Source: Bactrocera neohumeralis (taxonomy: Eukaryota; Arthropoda; Insecta; Diptera; Tephritidae). From it: 64,000 bases of DNA. The first letter of the stretch is position 1. Each line of letters opens with the position of its first letter. Below the pieces are notes generated by a model. That model was not told the origin of the DNA. It searched no databases and saw only the letters and a program-made list of their open reading frames with translations. The position numbers and the translations under genes are program-made. Shown piece by piece: positions 55,011 to 64,000 of this stretch. The DNA is taken from the NCBI RefSeq assembly GCF_024586455.1, contig NC_065921.1, positions 78,382,720 through 78,446,719 of the forward strand, given 5' to 3'.

Positions 55011-55880
55011 TTTAGTCAGTTCTTTATCAGATACTAGCTTTGGTCTATATAAAGATATGAAAGTCAAGATCTTTGTATATATGCGGGGACCAAAGCCTCA
55101 GAATCGATTTGAAATTGTTAATTACAATTGGTGAAGATTTCGGTGCAATGTTTGTCTTCTGCCTAAAAGTTTATTCCTGGAAACTTTCAAGGCAATAATA
55201 CCACCAACGCTGTATAAAATCGTATCTCTCTCACCCTTACTCCAACATGAGGGCCTTTATAATTGAATAAGGGATGTATTGGTAGAGAGTGTGTGCCTAC
55301 TTGAGAAATTGTATATTTTCCAGCTGCAATATAATACTTCGCTTGTGATAATTACATAAGCGTGCTGGTATCCTTGTTTCCAGTTCTGCCGAAAATTTCA
55401 AAATTTCCTCTTTTCATTAACCTTCCGTTGCGATAATAAATTTTAATCACCACTCCAAGTAAATTCTTTCTGTATACCATATTTGGTGTCATATAATACG
55501 CTTTTCGCTAAAATTTCTTAACGATAATGTATTTATATAAGCATATATTTGTCTATAGATATGTTTATTTACATAACTGTTTATATGCCTGCATCCATTT
55601 CGCTATTTTATCACGAATTTTTACTTCAAAATTTCATGGCAGTTACCAAGTACTCTCGGTTCGGTAGTAAAATGCCATCCGGTGGCGCTAAGTATCTTAT
55701 CACTAAGTTTCCGTTTCCGCTTAGCACGCGTTGGAAGCACGCAATTTTTGGCAATGAATTTGGGAAGCAAAAAAGCCGAAATTGAGAAGTCTTAGGAAAT
55801 AGCGATTGCAAAATGATAACAGTGAGCGCGTAAATATGTTGTAAAATGTGGTTGTTTAATATGGTTCACAGACGTTACAC
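55011..55880. other. No gene recognised
   Basis: Unassigned sequence. Opposing frames at 55,549-55,811 mirror each other and are not supported. Confidence 0.4.
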
Positions 55881-57200
55881 ACATTTGAAATTTTAATTAA
55901 AATACTGAACTGCTTTTTCGTTTCTAGAATAACTTTTTAATTACTGATTACATTTTAATTAATTTTTTAATTAGCTTTAAATTACTTTTTCAAGTACTGA
56001 ATTACTTTTTCAATTAGCTTTGTATTATTTTTTTAATTAGTTTTACCATTACATTTTAATTACTTTTCCAATTACCGTTGCATTACTTTTTATTACCTTT
56101 TAATTATTTTAAATTATCTTTTAATTACTTTCTAAATACTTTTTCAAGTATTAAATTACTTTCTCAATTAGTTTTGAATTATTTTTTTAATTACTTTCGC
56201 AATTACTTTTCCAATTACTTTACATTACTTTTTTAATATTATTTTAATTACTTTTCAATAATTTTAAAATTTCTTTGAATTACTTTTTTTAATAACTTTT
56301 TCAACTACTCTTTTAATTACCTTTGAATTTTGTTAATTACATTTTTAAATTACAGAATTATTTTTTTTTACTTTACAAATTATCTTCTTATTACTTTTAC
56401 TTTTACAATTACTTTTTTATTTATTTTCAATTCAATTAAAATTATTTTTTAATTACAATTAAATTACGTTTTCAATTACCTTGGAATTACTTTTTTCAAT
56501 ATTTTACTTTTACTTTTTACAATTACTTTTTAAATACTTTTCCAATTACCTTTCAATTACTGTTTCAATTTCCTTTTAATAACTTGTACAATTATCCGTG
56601 CATTACTTTTTATTACTTTTTCAATGTTATTTGAATTACTTTTAAAACTCCTTTTTAGTTACATAATTTCAATTTTCTTTGAAATACTTTCTCAATATTT
56701 TTTTAATATTCTTTAAATTACTTTTTCAATTACTGAATTACATTTTCAATAACCCTTGAATTACTTTTCTTAATAAATTTTTCAACTACTTTTTAATTAA
56801 TTTTGAATTTTTTTAATTACATTTTTAAATTACTGAATTATTTTTTCATTACCATGTAAATTACCTTTTTATTATATTTGCAATTACTTTTTTATTATTC
56901 TTGAAATTCAATTAGAATTAATTTTCAATCAATTTTTAATTACACTTAAATTACTTTTTCGCTTAACTTTGAATTATTTTTTTAATTATTAGTATTTATA
57001 ATATACTAACTGTGAAAATAATTAAAAAAATTTTAATTACTTTATCAATTACCTCTGAATTAATTTTTAAATATTTTTTCAAATTTCTTCAAATGACTGT
57101 TTCAATTAATGAATTCCTTTTTAACTACTTTTTCAAGTACTGTATAACTTTTTAATTACTTTTTCAATTACCTTTAAATAATTTTTTTAAATTTTCATAT
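55881..57200. repeat. AATTACTTTT-type degenerate array, 1.3 kb
   Basis: Built from imperfect ten- to twelve-base steps such as AATTACTTTTTC, AATTACCTTTG and AATTAGTTTT, with no stable longer period visible by eye. Extremely AT-rich and strand-asymmetric: T with C on the plus strand, A with G on the minus. The same motif builds the 60.7-62.3 kb array. Confidence 0.85.
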
Positions 57201-58094
57201 AAATTTTGTTTTTAAAAATTTTCTGCATAAAAATTTCCTCCGTTTTTGTTCCGGCAGTAGAAGTCGTATGAACTTCAACCAGTCGCTTTATGTACCTCGG
57301 GAAACAAGGTTACTCAAAGTAGTTGAGAAGGATTACTGCTTCCAACTGCTTCCAAATTAGAGTTAATTGAATTAGTAAGCGTTAGTATTCAGCTTAAACC
57401 TAAAATATCATCACTTATTAGAACTAAAGGGTATCGAACTGATAGCCAAACCATTTCTTTGGCCTAAAGTGGTCCAAAAAAAGCTTATTTTTCACAACAA
57501 CAACAATGCATGCATATTTATTAGTCATTTTTGCATCATCAAGCAGCGAGCGCATTGATTTGCCTATTCTAAACTATCCATCAGTCGATCATTGAGCGTG
57601 AAAAACATGACCCACAGCCCCAACGTCGCTCAGCCAACACCTACATACACACACCTGCCTGGGACAAGGCTAACATTAGCGACAGACAAAAAATCAAACT
57701 ATCAAACACTAAAATGGAAAAACCAAAAACCAAGCAAAAACAACAACAATTTTATACCTTTGAGCTCTAAAGCTTTGCAAGGCAACAAAATTGCATCAAA
57801 CGGGTGACCAGAAAAAGTTTTAACTGCAAAAAAATGCAAAAAAGCGGTGAAATAAAAATTGGTCAAAATGGAAGAAAACAACAATGCTATTAGGTCGAAC
57901 ACACACACACACACACACACACAACAGCACAAGTCAACTGAGTGAATAGATAAACAAACAAATTGACAAGCTAACGGACAATTTTTTGGCATTTCGAACA
58001 AGCACTTTAGAGGCGAAAAACACGCTGCTGAAAAAAGTGACGGATAACAAGGTGACGGTGTGGAAAATCGGTTCAAGCAAAATGTTAGAAAGCA
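57201..58094. other. Unique-looking DNA, one CA microsatellite
   Basis: A perfect (AC)n run lies at 57,900-57,922. The 139-codon minus-strand frame at 57,702-58,121 is open because of this run and of poly-Lys/Phe codons; it has no domain. Nothing else is supported. Confidence 0.45.
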
Positions 58095-58285
58095 AAAATG
58101 AAATGTTAACTTCGCAGGCACCGAAGCTATAATACCTTACAGGGGTGCAATTACATAAAAAAATGGTCAGTGAACCGATTTGAAAAATTTCTTCGGAGAT
58201 TCCAGCATTGCTTTGCATAGTAGTCTGTACCCAATCTCATAAAGATATTGTGTGAAATAAAAAAGTTTTCCTTATAAGGACTCGA
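58095..58285 (-). repeat. Dispersed 153-bp-module repeat, copy I (3' end)
   Basis: On the minus strand it runs from AAAACTTTTTTATTTCACAC through GGAATCTCCGAAGAAATTTT and ends at the hairpin, seen on plus as AACTTCGCAGGCACCGAAGC (58,109-58,128). This fixes the same 3' terminus as copies A, C, D, E and G. Confidence 0.75.
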
Positions 58286-58289
58286 GTTA

Positions 58290-59110
58290 GGTTAGGTTAG
58301 ATGGCTAATCTAGAGGGATCACATGTGGTATATGTAGTCCTCTGCGAAGCCATAGAAAGGAAGAACTCCTGTATTCGAACTTATAAATACAAATTTGCAT
58401 AGACTTTTAATTTCCATTCCCGCCAGTACTGTGGGATGTCTGAAGGTATGCTCCCAAGTGCTTAACTCTTGACCTCCCAAACGCGGGACAGTCAAGAAGG
58501 AAGTGTTGAGTTATTTACACCTCATCTTCTACCATACAGCTTCGTCGGATAGCGTTCTTATCAGATCCCAACCTTACAGCATGGACGCTAATAGAGTAAT
58601 GGTCAACAAGCTAGCCTTACTGGGTCAAACAGATCATTAGAGCTCTTGTGATCGATCTTGGGCCAAAAGGCTTTTGCGGCAGCGCATGTACCGATGATGG
58701 CCAAGCCCTGGCTCAGCTTCCGCGAAGCCCAACTTTATAGTAAAAGAACACAAGAGGATATGGGAGCACCGACCCACTCCCTTTCTAACGACAGCGGTTC
58801 CAAGGTTCCTTTCCTTGCTAGCTCAACAGCTTTACAATTTCCTTCTATTCCGCTGTTGTCTGGCACCCACACCAGTCTTATCACAATGACAATGCATGTT
58901 ATTGATAGCGCGGTTAGGCACTTCTTGACCAACCCTGAGCGTACTGTTAAAGAGCTCAAGGCTAGTATCGCCGCTCTGACATCCGAGTGGATAGTCACTT
59001 GTCTGAAGGAGACTGCACTTCGGAGCAGTAAATCTTCTACTACCTTAATGGCTGCAACCTCGGCTTGGAAGACACTGTAATAGTCAGGAAGACTGAAGCT
59101 GGCGTTGATA
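58290..59110 (-). mobile_element. LINE ORF2 3' part: RNase H and Cys-His tail
   Basis: Minus strand. 58,998-58,735 reads IHSDVRAAILALSSLTVRSG, then RLVWVPDNSGIEGNCKAVEL and LEREWVGAPISSCVLLL, a nearly intact RNase H C-terminal half. Its usual GHSG is DNSG and its KADE is KAVE, so two catalytic-site residues are lost. Downstream (58,560-58,400) the tail gives RRSCMVEDEV, then HFLLDCPAF, a Cys-x-x-x-x-x-His-like remnant. The plus strand at 58,290-58,300 shows GGTTAGGTTAG, the family's 3' terminus in reverse. It is the most complete member of this family here. Confidence 0.75.
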
Positions 59111-59269
59111 GAGAACTCCTGATACTAAAACCCCTTCACCAAACTTTGACCAATCCGTAGAGAAGCTCACTGCGCCTCTTATCCAACGGCTCCTTCCGCC
59201 GGTATATTAGCAGAGAATGGAGCCGTCAGAGTTCGGTTTGGCGACTTCATGATCCCAGTGATCCGCTAT

Positions 59270-59580
59270 GAACTCAAAGTGTGTGAGGGATATTCGAGTA
59301 TTCAGACACATGTACTTTTAGGAACCCAGGACTTAAAATGAACTCCGAGTATTCAGACAAGTGCTCTTTTAGGAACCCAGATCTTGAGTTTGATCGGTCA
59401 GTTTTTATGGCAGCTATATGCAAGAATGGTCCGATATCAACGATTCCGACAACTAAGCAGTTTTTAGGTGAGTAAGGCACGTGTATAAAATTTCAGATCG
59501 AGATCTCAAAAACTGAGGTACTAGTTCTCTTATATACAAACGAATGGACAGGCGGAGGGATATGGATATATTGGCACAGC
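59270..59580 (-). repeat. Dispersed 153-bp-module repeat, copy J, and a 51-bp duplication
   Basis: On the minus strand, 59,545-59,375 carries the 5' leader (AACTAGTACCTCAGTTTTTG, AGATCTCGATCTGAAATTTT) and part of the first module. Beside it, GAGTATTCAGACA at 59,296 and 59,347 marks a 51-bp tandem duplication, both units containing CTTTTAGGAACCCAG. Confidence 0.65.
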
Positions 59581-60734
59581 TCATTAAGCTGAGTCTCCGA
59601 CATTTCCTACTGCGTCACACAAACTTCATGCCAAACCTAGAGTACATTAAGTTCAGTTATGTTCAGGGTATAAAATTTCTCGAAAAATGCACGAAAATCG
59701 TTTAACAAGTGAGCGTGTATTTTATTGAAATAAATAAGCAGCAAATTTAGCAAAAAAATCGAAAAATAATTGAAAAATAAGAGAGCACCGAACAACATAA
59801 TAAACCGCCTTTAAGCGCCTAAAACTAGGCCAACTGGCAGATAATTTCAGCGGCAAATAAATGTGAGCGATTTACGCTCTAAAGCCTAGCGGATATACAC
59901 AAATTTATTTGGTTGCCGCCTCTGTGCCTGCGCGGCCATGATGAATGCCGTTAGCCGATAAATAAATGTGCAACAATTTATTTAATAAAAAATCTCTTAA
60001 GTTCAAAGCAAACCAGCCAGCGTGTTTAGTGTTCGTATCTTTTGATTAAAAATAAATAAATAAAAAATAAATACGCTACATATGTGCATATCGGACGATC
60101 TTCGATTAATCTTGTATGCATTACGCCTTGCGCCCATTTCGCACACAAGCGCTCGATGCTCGCATGCATTTCTGAGCAATTTCAATAAACTAGGCGCTCA
60201 ACAAACACACAGACACACTCACAACCATCCACACGCAACACACTCACTGGCCGTGGCTTGGCTTGGCTTGACTTGGGCTTTGTGCTTATCTGTGGCATTT
60301 CAACGCCTCTTGTTGTCGATTGCTCATCTATTGTTATTGCTGTTTTTTGCTTTGTTAGCTTGGCTATTACTGTCAGCGCAGCCACGAGCAGCAGCAATGC
60401 GTAGATTTTATATGCGACCAAGTAAATACATACATACCAAGCACATGTACATATGTATGTATGTAGTACATGCATACAATGGCGCTAAATCAACAAAAAA
60501 CTTTCACAAGCTTCGAATGAAATGAAAATTGCAATATCCTTTACGAAATGTGTTAGCGAGTTTAATGGAGAGTTCTCCAATGGAGAAATGACTGAAATTA
60601 TGTGTGTGTATGTATCATGCTTGAGTTATGCTTAATAAAAAAGGATTTTAATTTAATTTAAATTGCTCTCATTAAGTTAAGTTATGCCATATAGATAAGT
60701 TAAATATAATTTTTTATATTAGTTGTTTTGAAAA
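59581..60734. other. Unique-looking DNA, no gene recognised
   Basis: 60,200-60,245 is ACACAC-rich. Long opposing frames at 60,082-60,525 overlap completely and show no domain, so they are rejected. (CATA)n steps lie near 60,427-60,475. Confidence 0.4.
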
Positions 60735-62345
60735 ATAATTACTTTTTCATTACCTTCAATTACTTTTTCAATTACTGAATTACTTCTTAATCAATTTTTC
60801 CATTGGCTTATAATTGCTTTTTCAATTACTAAAATAATTTTTCAGTTATTTTTGAATCATTTTGTCAATTATTTTTCAACTACTTTTATAATTACTTTTT
60901 CAATTACTTTTCCAATTACCTTTGAAGCACTTTATTAAATACTTAAAATAATTTCTTTAATTTTCCTTTGAATTACTTTTTTAATTACCTTTCAATTTCT
61001 TTTTCAATTACCTTATAACTGCTTATTCAATTACTTAACTAACTTTTCAGTTTCCTTGAATACTTTTTTTAATTACTTTTATAATTATTTTTTCAGTTAC
61101 TTTTTCATTACTTTTTCAAATGCTTTTATATTATTATTTTAATTTTTTTAATTACTTTTTCATTACCTATCAATTACTTTTTCAATTACTGAAATAATTT
61201 ATAAGTTATTTTTGAATCATTTTTTTAATTACTTTTCAACTACTTTTGTAATGAATTTTTCAATTACTTTTCGAATTAGCTTTGAAGCACTTTATTAAAT
61301 ACCTTAAAATTATTTTTATAATCTTCCTTTGAATTACTTTTTTATTTACCTTTTAATTTCTTTTTCAAATACCTTACAACTGAATTCAATTACTTAACTA
61401 ACTTTTCAGTTTCCTTGAATACTTTTTTTAATTACTTTTATAATTATTTTTTTAATTACTTTTTCATTACTTTTTCAAATGCTTTTAGATTATTATTTTA
61501 ATATTTTTAATTACTTTTTCAATTACCTTTGAAGTACTTTATTAAATCTTAAAATTATTTTTTAATTTTCCTTTGAATTACCTTTTTATTTACCTTTTAA
61601 TTTCTTTTTCAAATACCTTACAACTGCTTATTCAATTACTGAACTAACTTTTCAGTTTCCTTGAATAATTTTTTTTAATTACTTTTATAATTATTTTATC
61701 AATTACTTTTTCATTACTTTTTCAAATACTTTTATATTATTATTTTAATTTTTTTAATTACTTTTCCAATTACCTATCAATTACTTTTTCAATTACTGAA
61801 TTACTTCTTAATCAATTTTTCCATTGGCTTATAATTGCTTTTTCAATTACTGAAATAATTTTTCAGTTATTTTTGAATCATTTTGTTAATTACTTTTCAA
61901 CTACTTTTATAATTACTTTTTCAATTACTTTTCCAATTACCTTTGAAGTACTTTATTAAATACCTTAAAATTATTTTTTAATTTTCCTTTGAATTACTTT
62001 TTTATTTACCTTTTAATTTCTTTTTCAATTACCTTATAACTGCTTATTCAATTACTGAACTAACTTTTCAGTTTCGTTGAATAATTTATTTTTAATTACT
62101 TTTATAGTTACTTTTTCAATTACTTTTTCATTGCTTCTTCAAATACTTTTATACTACTATTTTAATTTTTTTAATTACTTTTTGAATTGCCTTTTATTTA
62201 CTTTTTCAATTACTGAATTAATTTTTAAATTACCTTTAAATCACTCATTTTTTATTACTTTTGAATTACCACTCAATTACTTTTTAATTATCTTTAAATT
62301 GCTTTTTGATTACTTTTCCAATTACATTTAAATTACTTTTCATAT
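60735..62345. repeat. AATTACTTTT-type array with higher-order structure
   Basis: Short AATTACTTTTTC-type steps are arranged in longer blocks. GAAGCACTTTATTAAAT or GAAGTACTTTATTAAAT occurs at 60,924, 61,284, 61,531 and 61,944. TACTTCTTAATCAATTTTTC at 60,781 recurs at 61,802, 1,021 bp later. The blocks are thus about 360-415 bp with one shortened to 247 bp, repeated at least four times. Confidence 0.85.
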
Positions 62346-62439
62346 TACCTTTGAATACAGTAGCGGTCTGCTGCTAAGCTGTAGTACAAGTATATGAAAT
62401 CTTTGTTATATTAGTTATTTGAAACATAAATTAAGACTC
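62346..62439. other. Short unassigned spacer
   Basis: Unrecognised bases between the array and the LINE. Confidence 0.3.
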
Positions 62440-63970
62440 GATGTTATAGTATGCCAAAAAAAAAGCTTTTAAATACCCTAAACAACACGGCTTTAGGCCC
62501 GACAGATCAACTTTAGAAGCAATGCGTGTAGAAGCCTCACAGCGTAGATGAATACAAAAGAAACGCCTTCAACAGAGCTAGATAAGGATATGATGGACGG
62601 TCTCAAAAAAATTTTTGAAATCCCAGACTAGTAACAGAAAATTGCTACACTAAACTATAGAGGGATCAACACATATAGCGGTCACGTCAGCAGTAGCATA
62701 AGGATCCATTATAGTCCCAGATTTGTGGAACATCAGCTACGACGCTATACTAAAACTCGAAATGCCAGACAAATCATTCTTAATTGGCAACGCGGACGTC
62801 AATGCAGCAGTCATTACAGCACGAGACACAGAAGAAGCGCGAAAAAATCTTAATCAGGTCACGATACGGATGCAAGCATGGCTCGTCTCACACAACCTCC
62901 AGCTCGCTATGGAAAACACAGAGCTCCTACTGCTAACAAATAAGCACGTACCCCTCGAAATAAGTATGCAAACGACTACGGATATTATTAGGACACAAAA
63001 AGCAGTAAACTACCTAGACGTAAAACTGGAACCCAGACTATCCTTCTAGGTACAAATCCAGCACGCCGCAGGAATGGCAGCGAAGATCACCTCCTAACTT
63101 AACAGCCTAATGGCCAACTAGGGGCCCCAGCCAAGAAAAGCGAAAGCTCCTAATGACAACGACAATCAGCGTCCTATTATAAGGAGCTGAGATCTGACCA
63201 GATGTGCTTAAAAAGGAAATCCGGCGTAAGCTAGTAGCCAGAGTACACCGCACCGCGGCGCTCAGAGTTACATCAGCCTGCCGAACAGTGTCAGTATTAG
63301 TTACAATCCCCAATTGGCCTTCTTACTTCTGGCATACGAAAGGAAAGGAACTAAATAAAACGTCCGAAAATAAAAAACGCGCTATAGAACAAATAAAGAA
63401 ATATACAGTAACAACATGGCAACGAAGATTGGAGAATGAGAGTCGCGGCAGATGAACGACCAGACTAATAAAAGACCTAAACTTATGGACAAGGCTTAAA
63501 TTCGGAGAAGTCGACTTTGACACAACCCAGCTATTATCCGGTCACGGATACTTCAAAATATACCTCCACAGAATGGAAAAAGTCGAAGAGCCGTCATGCC
63601 TATACAACGATGCCACAGAAGACGATGCTAAACATTATTTGACTGCGATGACAATAAGAACTCACCGCCGTAGAAGACCTGGTTGGCCCAATAAACGTGG
63701 ACAATTTAATGAGCGTCATGCTGGAGAGTAAAGCAAACTGGGATATTATCCAGAAATTCGCAGCAATCTTGCTACGCTGCTAAATTCGGGACCCGGACGC
63801 TGGTGCGCAGATGTAAATCATTCAATGAGAAAAAAGTAACGCTACCCTAAAGTAATGCTAATGTGGTTCCAGGGTAGGCGACGGTTTCTTCGAGGGAGGG
63901 TTTTTAGTGTCCTACAAAGAGCACATACAGCTGCCGTGACGACGGCATTGATAATGTGGAAGGCATTTTC
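62440..63970 (+). mobile_element. R1-like LINE, second subfamily, inactive
   Basis: Plus strand, frames shifting. QHGFRPDRSTLEAMRVEA (62,483-62,540) is the finger block of the reverse transcriptase. VPDLWNISYDAIL and FLIGNADVNAAVI follow, where the YADD box is degraded to NADV, then MQAWLVSHNLQLAMENTELL and AVNYLDVKLEPRLSF. Next come IRRKLVARVHRTAALRVTSA and CRTVSVLVTI, and near 63,700 NLMSVMLESKANWDIIQKFA, which is the C-terminal motif of R1-like Pol. It continues nearly to the window end and is more diverged from the 44.6 kb element than a recent copy would be. Confidence 0.8.
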
Positions 63971-64000
63971 CAACCCCTAACTTAAGGATACTATGAGCGT

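Noticed and set aside
57702..58218. 139-codon Cys/Phe-rich frame on the minus strand
   Set aside because: Crosses an (AC)n microsatellite and part of the dispersed 153-bp-module repeat; no conserved content.
60082..60525. 147-codon frame with a hydrophobic stretch resembling a membrane protein
   Set aside because: An overlapping 97-codon frame is equally open on the other strand; the region includes ACACAC and CATA microsatellites and has no recognisable family.
1..64000. LTR retrotransposons, endogenous viral sequences, tRNA or rRNA genes
   Set aside because: No paired long terminal repeats, no gag-protease-integrase motifs, no cloverleaf and no rRNA-like segments were seen by eye; a dedicated scan would be needed to exclude small fragments.

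Overview
This window is eukaryotic, intron-containing and AT-rich. It is dominated by decayed transposable elements and tandem repeats. A brachyceran fly, probably a tephritid fruit fly or a relative, is the best fit (inference). The support is a divergent ionotropic-receptor gene with short fly-type splice sites, mariner and Tc1-like elements, RTE-, R1- and Jockey-like LINE remnants, and (CATA)n, (CA)n and (CAA)n simple repeats. No bacterial operons, rRNA, tRNA or CRISPR were seen.

Only one protein-coding gene is well supported: a chemosensory ionotropic receptor (IR) on the minus strand, about 16.33-19.21 kb. It can be read as three exons of 200, 42 and 397 codons, giving a roughly 639-residue protein. 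Intron 1 holds an antisense RTE LINE tail. Intron 2 holds an antisense Jockey-type LINE tail flanked by an 8-bp duplication. Three much weaker coding hints are given at low confidence: 23.30-23.47 kb (minus), 28.12-28.21 kb (plus, a phase 1/1 exon with good splice signals) and 50.73-51.02 kb (plus).

Layout. 0-11 kb: LINE and Tc1-like fragments, including a 535-bp GC-rich insertion inside an RTE element flanked by a 15-bp duplication. 12.4-16.2 kb: a block of unrelated tandem repeats, including a 225-bp AT-rich satellite with six near-identical units. 16.3-19.2 kb: the IR gene. 19.8-27.4 kb: a full-length dead Tc1-like element, a (CA)n/(CAA)n-rich stretch, a Jockey-type LINE tail, a dead mariner and RTE pieces. 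28-43 kb: LINE remnants, two arrays of a 153-bp-module dispersed repeat, a 73-bp minisatellite with a 302-bp higher-order period, and a decayed mauritiana-type mariner. 43-50.7 kb: LINEs, a degenerate 165-185-bp array, and a 143-bp array invaded by three short terminal-inverted-repeat elements. 50.7-53.4 kb: a GC-rich block, trinucleotide-rich DNA and a palindromic repeat cluster. 53.4-64 kb: RTE and Tc1-like fragments, two long AATTACTTTT-type arrays, and an R1-like LINE that runs towards the right edge.

The most interesting thread is a dispersed family built from about 153-bp tandem modules and ending in a short hairpin. At least nine copies lie in 64 kb. In two of them the same Tc1-like transposon sits at the same position, so the pair was probably spread as one composite unit. 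Its architecture resembles the Helitron-like DINE elements with central tandem repeats known from Drosophila, but this assignment is a hypothesis.
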